Positions 26,425-35,937 are shown, counted from the stretch's first letter. The stretch: 64,000 bases of DNA from Flavobacterium pisciphilum (GCF_020905345.1 NZ_JAJJMO010000001.1:5084001-5148000), one strand, 5' to 3'. Notes: generated from the letters alone by a model not told the origin. Translations and numbers: made by a program.

Positions 26425-26874
26425 TTATTTCTTCAAAGTCAATCCAAGTGGGACCATCAAAATACCTTTTTCGTAGATGTTAAGATATAAATTAATTGGT
26501 TTTTTCTGTCCTTCCCATTTTAGTTCATAAACATCAAGAAATCCAGCACCCATATCACTTCTTTTAGAAGGGAATGGACAACAGCTTTCAAGTTTAGTAT
26601 AAGTTATTTTCTCGCCATTTGGACCAGCCAAAGCATTTAAAAAGCGTTGTTGATTAATAACTTCATCTTTAGAAGTTCTGTAAAAAATGTTTACAGGGTA
26701 ATCTTTGTCATAGCCATATTTTTTGTCTTTACTATATGCTGTAATTACAAAAGTATTGTCTTTAGTTAAGGTCAGGTTTGGTGCATTATCATCTACATTT
26801 TTTAAAGTAGATTTTGTGCTTACACATGATGTAGCAGTAATAAGTAAAACTATAAAAAGAGCTATTTTTTTCAT
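26425..26874 (-). CDS. Hypothetical lipoprotein
   Basis: The 149-residue protein has a lipoprotein signal (LIVLLITATSCVSTK-like, Cys17). The mature part has a beta-rich character with the conserved-looking segments YGYDKDYPVNIFYR, FLNALAGPNGEKITY and LESCCPFPS. I recall related flavobacterial lipoproteins, but with no established function. The upstream intergenic region carries a decayed inverted repeat. Confidence 0.75.
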   Translation of the reverse strand: MKKIALFIVLLITATSCVSTKSTLKNVDDNAPNLTLTKDNTFVITAYSKDKKYGYDKDYPVNIFYRTSKDEVINQQRFLNALAGPNGEKITYTKLESCCPFPSKRSDMGAGFLDVYELKWEGQKKPINLYLNIYEKGILMVPLGLTLKK

Positions 26875-27062
26875 TTTTAAGGCAGTTTAATAATACAAAT
26901 GTAAGTGGTTTTAATAAAAATAGTCCATAGATTAAAAAGAATTAAATTTTTTCTTTTTAGTCGCAGGAGAGACCTAACAGGTTTTAAAAATCTATTGGGT
27001 CTAAAGCAATTTTTGATCTTTTTAATTATAAAAAAGAAACAGTACAAATGTACATTGGCTTT

Positions 27063-27740
27063 CTATTTTGTTTTTATTGAATTCAGTTTTAAAATACCAA
27101 TTACAATCAGATATTGTGCCATAAGATAGGTAAGCATAATAAAAAACGAACTTTTATAAATAGGTTCGTAAAATTTGTCCATTGCTAAAATACTATCAGA
27201 AAGGACAAAAATAATCGCCCCAATAAATATATAGGTATTAGCAGGTTTGTCCCAAACTAAATAACCACTAAATGCATATAAAAGCATTGTAGAAATTGTC
27301 AATGCATAAACAATTACAGGAAGTTGTAAATCACCCAATTTTGGTAGCAGAACGGTAAGCATCGTTGCCAAATAAATTAAAATAGCTACTAACCCAATAT
27401 AGAAAGTGCTTTTGTTTCTTGAAACATCAGGTTTGTTTTGCTTATTAAACAGAACAATATAAATGATATGGGATAGTAAAAATGCAACTAAGCCTAATAT
27501 AAAATAGATTTCGGCAATATCAGCAAACAATAATATTACATCACCAACCCATGAGAAAAATAAAGCACCAAGGAGTATTTTTTTGGAAGGAAATTCACTC
27601 GAAAAATAAACTCCAAGCCATAAAATCGGAATCAGTAACCCTTTTAAATACCAAGCAATATGTTCAAGATTAAAAAGAAGAATTAAAAGATAAAAAAGAC
27701 TAAAACCTACAAAGATTTTTAAGAATAAAGGGCTTTTCAT
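27063..27740 (-). CDS. Lysoplasmalogenase (YhhN/TMEM86 family)
   Basis: This 225-residue protein has about eight membrane helices and fits the YhhN pattern: FFSWVGDVILLF, FILGLVAFLLSHIIYIVLF, and the C-terminal GAIIFVLSDSILAMDKFY with conserved Ser-Asp and Asp-Lys-Phe. TMEM86B in animals hydrolyses the vinyl-ether bond of lysoplasmalogens. The gene lies 9 bases after an AGMO-like hydroxylase gene and is probably co-transcribed with it, which supports ether-lipid cleavage as the shared role. Confidence 0.88.
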   Translation of the reverse strand: MKSPLFLKIFVGFSLFYLLILLFNLEHIAWYLKGLLIPILWLGVYFSSEFPSKKILLGALFFSWVGDVILLFADIAEIYFILGLVAFLLSHIIYIVLFNKQNKPDVSRNKSTFYIGLVAILIYLATMLTVLLPKLGDLQLPVIVYALTISTMLLYAFSGYLVWDKPANTYIFIGAIIFVLSDSILAMDKFYEPIYKSSFFIMLTYLMAQYLIVIGILKLNSIKTK

Positions 27741-27749
27741 AGTTTGTAT

Positions 27750-29021
27750 TTAAGAGTTTACCAGTATAGGTTTTATGCTTTTGAAATCGACTTTTACGAA
27801 ATAAATTGTGATCAATAAAGAAATAATGAGGTATCCAATAATAAAAATATTACCGAAAGGGAAAACAGAATTAAGACCGAACCAATCTCCAAAATAATAA
27901 ATAATTGCAAGAACGGTTACTAAACGTAAGCTTTCCCATAAAATAGCAAAACGATTTTTATCCATTAGTTCAGTATAGCTATAGATAGTTATGAAAATAA
28001 AAAAGCCATAATAAAAGATATTTGGGAAACCAATCTTGGCAATATTACTAAACAAATAACTTACAAATAGCAATGTTATCATAACTTGGGTAATCGACCA
28101 GTATATGAGTTTTGTAGAGTTATCAGTTCCGTATTTGGCATAATTATATACATCAGTAATTTTATTGACAGGATATTTTTCTTCAAAATTTTCAGGACGC
28201 CAGCCAGTTGGTTTGAACCATATTGTAAATTTATCTTTCCAGTTCTCAGCACGCCAAGCATCGCTAATTAATAATGCTAAATGCTGAAAGTTAATTCGAA
28301 TGGGATTCCATGTATTTGCGGGTCTTGTGATACCAAAAACTGGCGGAACAGTTTCTAATTCTTCTTGAAAAGTACCAAAAAGTTTATCCCAGAATATAAA
28401 TATCTGTGAATGATTTTTATCTAAATATTCAGGATTGATGGCATGGTGAACCCTGTGATGGGATGGAGTTACTAAGATATGTTCTAATGCTCCCATTTTT
28501 TTTATGTATTTGGTATGATACCAAAATTGCAAAAATAAGTGTAGTGGTAATGTAATTGCAATTACAGTTGCAGGAACACCAAGTAGGGCAGCTGGAATTA
28601 GTAAAAAAGTAAATAAATTAACAAAACTAGCTATGGGCTGTCGTAGGGCACAGGCTAGATTAAATTCTTCACTGCTATGATGAATAGCATGTTTATTCCA
28701 AAGAAAGTTAATCTGATGGGATAGACGATGACTCCAATAGCCGTAAAAATCAATGACAAAGAATCCAACTATATAAGTAATTATAGTGTTTTCGATGTGA
28801 TAAATAGCAATTTTAGAAACCAGCCATTCATACGAAATGAAAGTGATGGTAAGACCTAGAACATCTTTTACCGAATTTGTAATCCCTGAGCTTATGCTAG
28901 ATACACTATCAATAAGAGGAACATGGTCTTGTTTTATGTATAGACCATACGATTTTTCGATTATAATTAACAATAAAAAAATCGGCATTGCAATGATTAG
29001 TATTTTCCCGTACTCTTCCAT
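27750..29021 (-). CDS. Sterol desaturase/fatty acid hydroxylase superfamily, AGMO-like
   Basis: The 423-residue membrane protein has the di-iron histidine clusters of the superfamily: HRLSH at 98-102, HAIHH at 111-115 and SHHRVHH with the His pairs at 188-189 and 192-193. The fold is N-terminal, followed by an extra C-terminal block of four to five helices (from about 300) as in the longer members close to TMEM195. TMEM195 is alkylglycerol monooxygenase, which cleaves ether lipids and needs tetrahydrobiopterin. A general sterol desaturase label is the safe alternative. Confidence 0.87.
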   Translation of the reverse strand: MEEYGKILIIAMPIFLLLIIIEKSYGLYIKQDHVPLIDSVSSISSGITNSVKDVLGLTITFISYEWLVSKIAIYHIENTIITYIVGFFVIDFYGYWSHRLSHQINFLWNKHAIHHSSEEFNLACALRQPIASFVNLFTFLLIPAALLGVPATVIAITLPLHLFLQFWYHTKYIKKMGALEHILVTPSHHRVHHAINPEYLDKNHSQIFIFWDKLFGTFQEELETVPPVFGITRPANTWNPIRINFQHLALLISDAWRAENWKDKFTIWFKPTGWRPENFEEKYPVNKITDVYNYAKYGTDNSTKLIYWSITQVMITLLFVSYLFSNIAKIGFPNIFYYGFFIFITIYSYTELMDKNRFAILWESLRLVTVLAIIYYFGDWFGLNSVFPFGNIFIIGYLIISLLITIYFVKVDFKSIKPILVNS

Positions 29022-29025
29022 AAAA

Positions 29026-29070
29026 AAAATAGTGTAATTTATTCAAATATAGAATAAATTACACTATTTT
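29026..29070 (-). terminator. Perfect 19-bp hairpin between clpS and the AGMO-like gene
   Basis: The arms 29026-29044 and 29052-29070 are exact complements around a 7-base loop and are followed on the minus strand by eight T. It can terminate clpS, but its T-run ends at the AGMO start codon, so it must also affect the leader of that gene. Confidence 0.85.
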
Positions 29071-29090
29071 TTAAATTATTGATAATTATT

Positions 29091-29366
29091 TTAGATTATC
29101 TCTGCACTTAACCCAGCTTCCAGAAGTTGGGTGCATTGTGGCTTTAACTTATCCATCGGTCCCGTTTTTACGGTACATTTTCCGTTGTAATGAACAATTA
29201 AAGAACATTGTTCTGCTTGTTCGGGTGTATGATTGCACACGCGAATTAAGGTTTCTATTACATGATCAAAAGTATTTACATCATCATTATACACAATGAT
29301 TTCGTTGTTAAAAGATATTGCTTCCTTTTCCCGAACTTTTTCTCTTACTTTTTCTTTAGTACTCAT
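29091..29366 (-). CDS. clpS: ClpS, adaptor of the ClpAP/ClpCP protease
   Basis: The 91-residue protein has the ClpS core: IIVYNDDVNTFDHVIETLIRV with the N-degron-binding Asn-Asp-Asp, then CSLIVHYNGKCTVKTG and the C-terminal helix LEAGLSAEII. It delivers N-end-rule substrates to the Clp ATPase. The first 15 residues are highly charged (KEKVREKVREKE). It lies 34 bases after prmA. Confidence 0.95.
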   Translation of the reverse strand: MSTKEKVREKVREKEAISFNNEIIVYNDDVNTFDHVIETLIRVCNHTPEQAEQCSLIVHYNGKCTVKTGPMDKLKPQCTQLLEAGLSAEII

Positions 29367-29400
29367 TTTTTTTAGTTTTTGTACTGTTGTAATTAATTAA

Positions 29401-30237
29401 CTACAAATTTACATATTTTAAAGAAACCCAATTATTTCTTTGAAATTTTTTAACATATTCCAATCCTTTTTCAGTGCAAGAAGCATCGATGTAAGGAATG
29501 TCTTCTTCATAAAAGCCACTTAATAATAAAGTCCCTTTTGGGTTCAGGCAATCAACATAACTTTGCATATCATTTAGTAAAATATTACGGTTGATATTAG
29601 CAATAATCAAATCGTATTTTTTACCTGCCAATAATGCTGCGTCACCTTCATAAACGCTGATATGTTTGCAATTATTGCGTTCAGCATTTTCTATAGAGTT
29701 TAAATAGCACCAATTATCAATGTCGATTGCGTCAATAGGTTGAGCGCCTTTCATTTCGGCAAGAATAGCAAGTATAGCAGTTCCACAACCCATATCTAAG
29801 GTTTTCATTCCATTAACATCCATCTCTAATAGATGCTGAATCATCATGTGAGTTGTTTCATGATGTCCAGTTCCAAAGCTCATTTTTGGTTCGATTACAA
29901 TGTCAAACTCAGCATTTGTTTTTGGATGAAATGGAGCACGAACATGACAGTTTCCATCAACATCAATAGGCTCGAAGTTTTTTTCCCATTCTTCATTCCA
30001 ATTTACTTGCTCAATTTCTTCGAATGTATATTCAATCTTAAATTCATCCGATTGCAAAATATGAATATCTTCTAGAATCGTTTCGTCCCATAAATCTTTT
30101 TGTACAAAAGCAGAAATTCCAGTTTCGGTTTCGGTAAAACTCTCAAAAGCTTTCTCGCCTAATTCGGCAATTAGTATTTCTGATCCTAATTCTTTAGGTT
30201 CAATTGTAAAGTGATACCCGATATAAATGTTTGACAT
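29401..30237 (-). CDS. prmA: Ribosomal protein L11 methyltransferase
   Basis: The 278-residue protein has an N-terminal substrate-recognition domain and a SAM-binding Rossmann domain from about residue 120. FGTGHHETTHMMIQHLLE, LDMGCGTAILAILAEMKGA, AIDIDNWC and ANINRNILLNDM (the NxN-type motif) are characteristic. It trimethylates L11 in the cytoplasm. It is followed by clpS, probably in one transcript. Confidence 0.95.
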   Translation of the reverse strand: MSNIYIGYHFTIEPKELGSEILIAELGEKAFESFTETETGISAFVQKDLWDETILEDIHILQSDEFKIEYTFEEIEQVNWNEEWEKNFEPIDVDGNCHVRAPFHPKTNAEFDIVIEPKMSFGTGHHETTHMMIQHLLEMDVNGMKTLDMGCGTAILAILAEMKGAQPIDAIDIDNWCYLNSIENAERNNCKHISVYEGDAALLAGKKYDLIIANINRNILLNDMQSYVDCLNPKGTLLLSGFYEEDIPYIDASCTEKGLEYVKKFQRNNWVSLKYVNL

Positions 30238-30251
30238 ATTTGTTTTTTTTG

Positions 30252-30259
30252 CAAAGGTA
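30252..30259 (-). promoter_or_regulatory. -7 box of prmA
   Basis: The minus strand reads TACCTTTG 14 bases before the ATG, predicting a leader of only a few bases. The same box sequence precedes kdsA. Confidence 0.5.
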
Positions 30260-30349
30260 GCAATCGAAACTTGAAATTGTTTAAAAAAATGAATAACGTT
30301 ATCATATTATACAGTACTTTAGCTTAAAATTTGTAAGTATTATTAAAAA

Positions 30350-31492
30350 ATGAAAGGCTTAATTGTTGTACTATTATTTATTGTTATAAATAGTTCGGGA
30401 TGTGATGAAAAACAAGAAGTAATTCGTTCTTTTTGTTATTGGAAAACAAGTGCTTATTTTGATAAAGAAGAGGATTCAATTTGTAAGACTTTAAATGTAG
30501 AACATATGTATGTTCGTTTTTTTGATGTCGATTGGAATCCATACACAAAAGAACCACTTCCAGTAGCTACGATTAGGCATTTTGACTTTAACGAGAGTAA
30601 TCCTGTTATTACGCCAAGTGTTTTTATTACCAATGATGTTGTGTTAGAGTCAAGTAGGGAGCAATTGGATACTTTGGCTAAAAGAATTCAGAAAAGGATA
30701 AAAGAAATTGGACTCAGTTATATAGATCGTAAAGCAGGAGTAAACGCAGATAGAATTGTTTATGCTGATTATGATAAGCAAAAAGGGGATTTTAGAAAAA
30801 GATTGAATTCAGATTCCATAAAAGCTATTGAATTAGGCAAGCTGAACCCCGATTTTAGCGAAATATTAATTGATTGTGATTGGACAGAAAAATCAAAAGA
30901 GAATTATTTTTATTTGTTAGAGCAAGTTAAAAAAGAATTAAAAAATTGCCAATTGTCAGCAACTATACGATTGTGGCAATATAAATATTCTGAAAAAGCG
31001 GGAGTTCCTCCTGTTGATAGAGGGTTATTAATGTGTTACAATCTATCTAGTCCAAATGATTATAAGACAAAAAACTCTATTGGAACTAGTGATGAATTAG
31101 AAAAATATATCACCCATAGTGACTATAAGCTTGATTTAGATATAGCGTTACCACTATATAGTTGGTCGGTTGTTTTTAGAGGGAATCAGTTTAAAGGAAT
31201 TATATCTGATTATGAGGAATTTATTAAAGATGGCGAAAGGTTCAAAAAAATAGCACCTAACAAATATATACTCCAAGATGACGTTTTGGTAGGACAGACA
31301 TATTTGCGTAATGGTGATGAAATAAGAATTGAAAAAATCTCAGATGAAGAGATTAACAAAATGATTTCAATTATAAAGAATAGGGTACCATTTGATAATA
31401 ATACAAAGGTTACTTTCTTTTCATTTGATAAAAAATACATCCATGATTATGGAATCAAAAACATATCCGGTTATTATGCGCGTTTTCAGTAG
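30350..31492 (+). CDS. Hypothetical lipoprotein, first of an unrecognised two-gene unit
   Basis: The 380-residue protein has a lipoprotein signal (LLFIVINSSGCDEKQ). The body mixes alpha and beta segments: VEHMYVRFFDVDWNPYTKEP, a central DCDWTEKSKENYFYLLEQVK, LSATIRLWQYKYS, GLLMCYNLSSPNDYK and LDIALPLYSWSVVFR. The alternation and the acidic/aromatic strand ends hint at a TIM-barrel-like or glycosidase-like fold, but I see no catalytic signature and assign no function. The next gene overlaps its 3' end by 17 bases, so the two are translationally coupled. Confidence 0.75.
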   Translation: MKGLIVVLLFIVINSSGCDEKQEVIRSFCYWKTSAYFDKEEDSICKTLNVEHMYVRFFDVDWNPYTKEPLPVATIRHFDFNESNPVITPSVFITNDVVLESSREQLDTLAKRIQKRIKEIGLSYIDRKAGVNADRIVYADYDKQKGDFRKRLNSDSIKAIELGKLNPDFSEILIDCDWTEKSKENYFYLLEQVKKELKNCQLSATIRLWQYKYSEKAGVPPVDRGLLMCYNLSSPNDYKTKNSIGTSDELEKYITHSDYKLDLDIALPLYSWSVVFRGNQFKGIISDYEEFIKDGERFKKIAPNKYILQDDVLVGQTYLRNGDEIRIEKISDEEINKMISIIKNRVPFDNNTKVTFFSFDKKYIHDYGIKNISGYYARFQ

Positions 31493-33797
31493 CATAATTT
31501 TATTATTTGCTTTTCAGTTTTCGTTTGCTTGTGGGTGGAGCGAATCTGACGAAACAAGTCGATTAGTTTTGTTTAAATCTGAAAGAACGGGATTTTTAAA
31601 ATTGAATTATTTTTGTTATTCGGCTAATACCTTTCACGAAGTCAGTGAAGTGTCTAGTAAAGATCAGGAATTAAATTGTTTAGAATGGCAGAGAAAAATA
31701 GGGGCTACTGTTACTACAGCTGATATTTATACGATTTTGTATGAAACAGATTCAGATAAATTTCAAGTAGCTTATCAAAATAAGATATTAAAACAGACTT
31801 TTGCCAAAAATACTTTTATTGCAACTTTGTTGCTTCCTAAAAATAAAGCCTTTTTAGATTATTTAGTATTTGCTAAAAAATTAGAGTATAATAACGTCCC
31901 AAGCTCAAAATGGGAATCCTGGAGTAGTATAGATAGTTATCAAGAAAATGCAAACTCTGTTGCATTAGATGATTATGATGAAAAAATTTCTTCTGCTAAA
32001 GATCCTTTTTTAAAACAGCGTTATGCTTTTCTTATTCTTAGGGACCGTTTTTATAGTGCTGATAAAGCTGAAGTAATCCGTTTGTATGATACTTATTTTG
32101 CTAATAATAAAAATACAATTTTAGAGCCTTGGGCATTGTATTATAAAGCATTGTGTATTGATGATTTTCCTCTTCAGAATTATTTGTTAAGTAAAGTTTT
32201 TGCCTCTTGTGAGGATAAAACATTTGCAGTGATGCAACATTATAATTTTAGAAAGACAGCAGCAACATTGAGTTTAGCTAAAAATGATGAAGAGCGTAAT
32301 ATGATCTTGATTATTGAAAGCATGCGAAACCCTGCACCAGATTTAAATACGATGAAGCAAGTTTACAAGTTAGACCCTAATAGTATTTATTTTAGTTTTT
32401 TGGTTCAAAGAGAAATTAATAAACTCGAAGATTGGATTTTTACTCCTAAATATTCAGTTAATAAGATTCCTGCGATTAGTTCCGATTTATCGAGCTGGTA
32501 CGATAATTATGTAAATGCAAAAACAGTTAATTTTAATAAAGATATCATCTATTTAAAAGAACTGAAACAATTTTTGATTGAGGTTCATGGTACAGTTTCA
32601 GGGGAACAAAAAGATTTTATTTCATCGGCAATTGCGCAATTGTGTTTTATAGACGATGAAATTGAGCTTGGGAAAAAGTATGTTGCTATGATTTCTGATA
32701 AAGCCAATGCTTCAATCCAGTTGCAAAAAAATATCCAATTGGCTCTTGTAGTGTTGAAACAAGATAATTTGCAAGACAAAAATATCCAGAACAATCTCTT
32801 TAATTATTTTAATGCGATAGAAAACTTGGTTGAAGAGGATAATAGTTTGCTTAAGAATTTATATAGTTTATATAGAATAGCAAGTAATGAATTTTCTAAA
32901 AAAGGAGATAGAGCAACAGCAGGCTTGTTGTTTTTAAAGTCTAATCTTAAAAAAGAAGCTTTGAATTCGTGGTATTATTATGAGCCAGCTTTTTATCAAT
33001 ATATTGGTTATTTTGAAAGATATGCAACTCTGGAGGATATGGATAATTTGATTGCATTATATAAAAAGGAAAATAAAACACCATTTGAAAAATATATTTT
33101 GGCAGGGACAATAGCCCCAGATGTAAATTATTATAGAGATGTAAAAGGAACTATTGCTTTTAGAAAAAACAATTTAGCACTAGCATATCAAATATTTGCG
33201 AGCATGCCAGCAGATTTTTGGCAAAAAAACTATGAGTATAAGCATTTTTTAAATGAAGATCCATTTGTTCCTAAAGTCTTGCAAAAGCAGAAAGAAAAAA
33301 AGTTTACTTATCATTTTAATAAAGCCGAATTTGTGGCTAGATTAATTGAGTTAAAAAAAGAAAATACTGCCAAAAGTAATTTGCTATTGGCTCATGCTTA
33401 CTTTAACGTCTCTTATTGGGGAAATTCTTGGATGATGATTGCTTACGACTGGTCTTCTAGTGGAAATTGGAAAACGTACTCAGATTATGTTTATGGAGAG
33501 ACTAATTATGATGCTGAGATGACCTATCAAAATTCAAATTATTATAGATGTACGTTGGCTAAAATGTATTATGAAAAAGCACTAGAATTATCTAGAAATA
33601 AAGAAGAGAAAGCATTGGCAAGTTTAATGATTTTCGAATGCAACTATTATGATTATTATAAAGATTTAGATAATTTTATTGGTAAACGAGCCGCTTTTAA
33701 ATCAGGTAAAGAATTAGTTGATTTTTATACTATTTATAATAAAACAAACACATTTAAGCAATATAATTGTCCGCTTTTAAAAGCATTTATAAATTAG
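31476..33797 (+). CDS. Hypothetical secreted helical-repeat protein, second of the unit
   Basis: The 773-residue protein starts at ATG 31476 (MRVFSSIILLFAFQFSFACG), a clean signal peptide; ATG 31449 would add an acidic, unlikely N-terminus. Cys21 after the hydrophobic segment may be a lipid-attachment site, though the context FACGW is not a strong lipobox. The mature part is dominated by helices with aromatic and acidic pairs (KALCIDDFPLQNYLLSKVF, ALNSWYYYEPAFYQYIGYF, MYYEKALELSRNKEEKALAS) that resemble degenerate TPR repeats. No named family is recognised. A strong terminator follows. Confidence 0.72.
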   Translation: MRVFSSIILLFAFQFSFACGWSESDETSRLVLFKSERTGFLKLNYFCYSANTFHEVSEVSSKDQELNCLEWQRKIGATVTTADIYTILYETDSDKFQVAYQNKILKQTFAKNTFIATLLLPKNKAFLDYLVFAKKLEYNNVPSSKWESWSSIDSYQENANSVALDDYDEKISSAKDPFLKQRYAFLILRDRFYSADKAEVIRLYDTYFANNKNTILEPWALYYKALCIDDFPLQNYLLSKVFASCEDKTFAVMQHYNFRKTAATLSLAKNDEERNMILIIESMRNPAPDLNTMKQVYKLDPNSIYFSFLVQREINKLEDWIFTPKYSVNKIPAISSDLSSWYDNYVNAKTVNFNKDIIYLKELKQFLIEVHGTVSGEQKDFISSAIAQLCFIDDEIELGKKYVAMISDKANASIQLQKNIQLALVVLKQDNLQDKNIQNNLFNYFNAIENLVEEDNSLLKNLYSLYRIASNEFSKKGDRATAGLLFLKSNLKKEALNSWYYYEPAFYQYIGYFERYATLEDMDNLIALYKKENKTPFEKYILAGTIAPDVNYYRDVKGTIAFRKNNLALAYQIFASMPADFWQKNYEYKHFLNEDPFVPKVLQKQKEKKFTYHFNKAEFVARLIELKKENTAKSNLLLAHAYFNVSYWGNSWMMIAYDWSSSGNWKTYSDYVYGETNYDAEMTYQNSNYYRCTLAKMYYEKALELSRNKEEKALASLMIFECNYYDYYKDLDNFIGKRAAFKSGKELVDFYTIYNKTNTFKQYNCPLLKAFIN

Positions 33798-33864
33798 ATT
33801 TTGGCATTGGTTAAGTGGGTTGATGCCGATTAACGGATAGTTTGTATGTGAAAAACATAAAACA

Positions 33865-33898
33865 AAAAAGAGCGATAAAATTAATTATCGCTCTTTTT
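33865..33898. terminator. Bidirectional terminator
   Basis: AAAAAGAGCGATAA (33865-33878) is exactly complementary to TTATCGCTCTTTTT (33885-33898), with A- and T-runs on both sides. It serves the convergent hypothetical gene and the DUF349 gene. Confidence 0.9.
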
Positions 33899-33918
33899 AT
33901 TTATTGCCCTTAATAGAT

Positions 33919-35937
33919 TTAGTTGTTGTTATCTAAATTTCTTAATTGGTGTAATTTTTCTTTCCAAACGTCAAGACTTTCTTTGTGTAGCGCAATGTTT
34001 TTGCGAACTTCTAGAACGATTGAATTTTCTTTTTTTGCATTTTTTGTATTGGTAAAGAACTGAATGTTATTCTCTAATTGGAAAATTTCATTTTGAACTT
34101 CTTCAATTTTACGCATTAAGAAAATTTTCTCATTGTCTAATTTTCTAGTATCGTTGCTTTCTGATAAATTATCAATTCTGTTTGAAAAACGAATCATTTC
34201 TGTTTCCTTTTTGCTTAGACTTAATTTTTCAAAAAGAGCATCTAGAATTTTATTGAATTTACCTTCGATATGACGTCTAGGGAAGGGTACTTTTCCGAAG
34301 CCTTTCCATGTCTCGATGTGTAATTTAATAGCATCAAGATCGGTTTTATGGTCACCAGTAAGTTGAAATTCTCTGATAGTTTCTAAGTAGGCTTTTTTGT
34401 TGTCAAATGCAGCTACTTCATCACCATTCTCTTCGTTTTTGTGCTCTTTTAGTTTATCAAAATAACTATTACAAGCATCTTTAAATTCTTTCCAGATTTT
34501 ATCTGAATATTTTCTAGGAACATGACCAATTTGTTTCCACTCTTCCTGAATTTTCTTCATTATTGGAGTAGTCGATTCATAATCGGTACTTTCTTGTAAT
34601 TCTTTGGCTTTGGCAACTAGAGCCATTTTTTTATTTAAATTGTCGTTTTGGTCTTTTTTAATGTCTTTGTAAAATGAATTTTTAAAAGTATTAAAATTTC
34701 TAACGGCAGTTTTAAATGCACTCCAAGTAGCTTCGTTTACATCTGAAGGAACTTTTCCAGCTGCAAAAAATGCAGAACGTAACGCTTCTACTTTTTCTAT
34801 TTGTTGCAACCATAAAGAGTGTGTATTCACTTTCTCGGTAGCAAGAGTTTCAATTTGTGAAATGATGTTTTTCTTAACTTCTAGATTTTCAAGTTCTGTA
34901 CCTCTAATGTTTTCGAACAAAACTTCACGTTTATCATGGATTTTTTTAGTTAATTCACTAAACTTATTCCATATTTCATCACGATGTTCTTTAGAAACGG
35001 GACCGATATCTTCTTTCCAGATTCTATGTAAATCTTGTAGTTCTCTAAATGCTTTACTTACATCAGCTTCGTTTACTAATTCTTCTACGCGAGCAACAAT
35101 TTTTTGTTTTTGTTCTAGATTGTGTTTAAAATCTAAATCTCTAGCTTCACGATCTAAATGTAGATAATCATAAAAGTTCTCAACATGAAAATGGTAGTTA
35201 TTCCATACGTGATTGTATTTATCTTTTGGAATTGAACCTGCATTTTTCCATCTTTCTCTTAATTCATTAAAGTGCTTAAGAGTGTCTTTTATGTTTTCTT
35301 GCGGATTAATAAGCTCTTTTAATTCCTCAACAATAGCCAATCTGTTTTCTAAATTTGATTTTAGATTGGTTTGTAGACTTTTAAAGTGTGCATTTCTATG
35401 GTCTCTGAATATATTGTAATATTCATCAAATTTTGTTTTTAATGGAGAATGATATTGAAATTCTTCGTTTGGATCTTGATTTTCAGCATTGAATTCTTCT
35501 CTTTTTTCTTCGATAAGATGATTGTACTGAAGCAAAAACGATTTTTTAATCTCTTCAATATGCTCTTTTACAGACATAACTTTATCTGACGAAACTAATT
35601 TTTTTAGTTCTGCAACTAACTCGTCTAGCGAAAAAGTATTATAATCATGCATTGGAAGGTCATGACGCTCTTTTAGCGTTTCATCTTCACTTTCTTCGGC
35701 ATTAGAATTGGTTATTGCATCTAATGCTTTCTGATTTTGAGTCTCGGCAACAGTTTCTTTATCTGACAATTCTTCTTCAGAAGAAGTTATTGTGTTTTCA
35801 GATTCAGCTACAACGGTTTCCGCTTCACTTTCATTAATTTCAACTGAAACAGTTTGATTGTTTTCAGTAGAATTTGCAGATTCAATTTCTAATTTTCCAT
35901 CTGCCTCTTGCAGGTTATCATTCTTTTCTTCTAACAT
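33919..35937 (-). CDS. DUF349 repeat protein
   Basis: The 672-residue protein begins with about 95 acidic, low-complexity residues rich in Glu, Ser and Asn. The rest is a series of roughly 70-residue helical DUF349 repeats, seen as recurrent Trp-containing segments (FNELRERWKNAGSIPKDKYNHVW, LQDLHRIWKEDIGPVSKEHRDEIW, IQEEWKQIGHVPRKYSDKIW, IETWKGFGKVPFPRRHIEGKF). A coiled coil forms the C-terminus. The function of the family is not established. The protein is probably cytoplasmic, as no signal is present. Confidence 0.92.
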   Translation of the reverse strand: MLEEKNDNLQEADGKLEIESANSTENNQTVSVEINESEAETVVAESENTITSSEEELSDKETVAETQNQKALDAITNSNAEESEDETLKERHDLPMHDYNTFSLDELVAELKKLVSSDKVMSVKEHIEEIKKSFLLQYNHLIEEKREEFNAENQDPNEEFQYHSPLKTKFDEYYNIFRDHRNAHFKSLQTNLKSNLENRLAIVEELKELINPQENIKDTLKHFNELRERWKNAGSIPKDKYNHVWNNYHFHVENFYDYLHLDREARDLDFKHNLEQKQKIVARVEELVNEADVSKAFRELQDLHRIWKEDIGPVSKEHRDEIWNKFSELTKKIHDKREVLFENIRGTELENLEVKKNIISQIETLATEKVNTHSLWLQQIEKVEALRSAFFAAGKVPSDVNEATWSAFKTAVRNFNTFKNSFYKDIKKDQNDNLNKKMALVAKAKELQESTDYESTTPIMKKIQEEWKQIGHVPRKYSDKIWKEFKDACNSYFDKLKEHKNEENGDEVAAFDNKKAYLETIREFQLTGDHKTDLDAIKLHIETWKGFGKVPFPRRHIEGKFNKILDALFEKLSLSKKETEMIRFSNRIDNLSESNDTRKLDNEKIFLMRKIEEVQNEIFQLENNIQFFTNTKNAKKENSIVLEVRKNIALHKESLDVWKEKLHQLRNLDNNN

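Noticed and set aside
26905..27129. A 74-codon plus-strand frame before the lysoplasmalogenase stop
   Set aside because: It is rich in Lys, Phe and Leu as expected from AT-rich noncoding DNA and overlaps the decayed inverted repeat and the lysoplasmalogenase gene.
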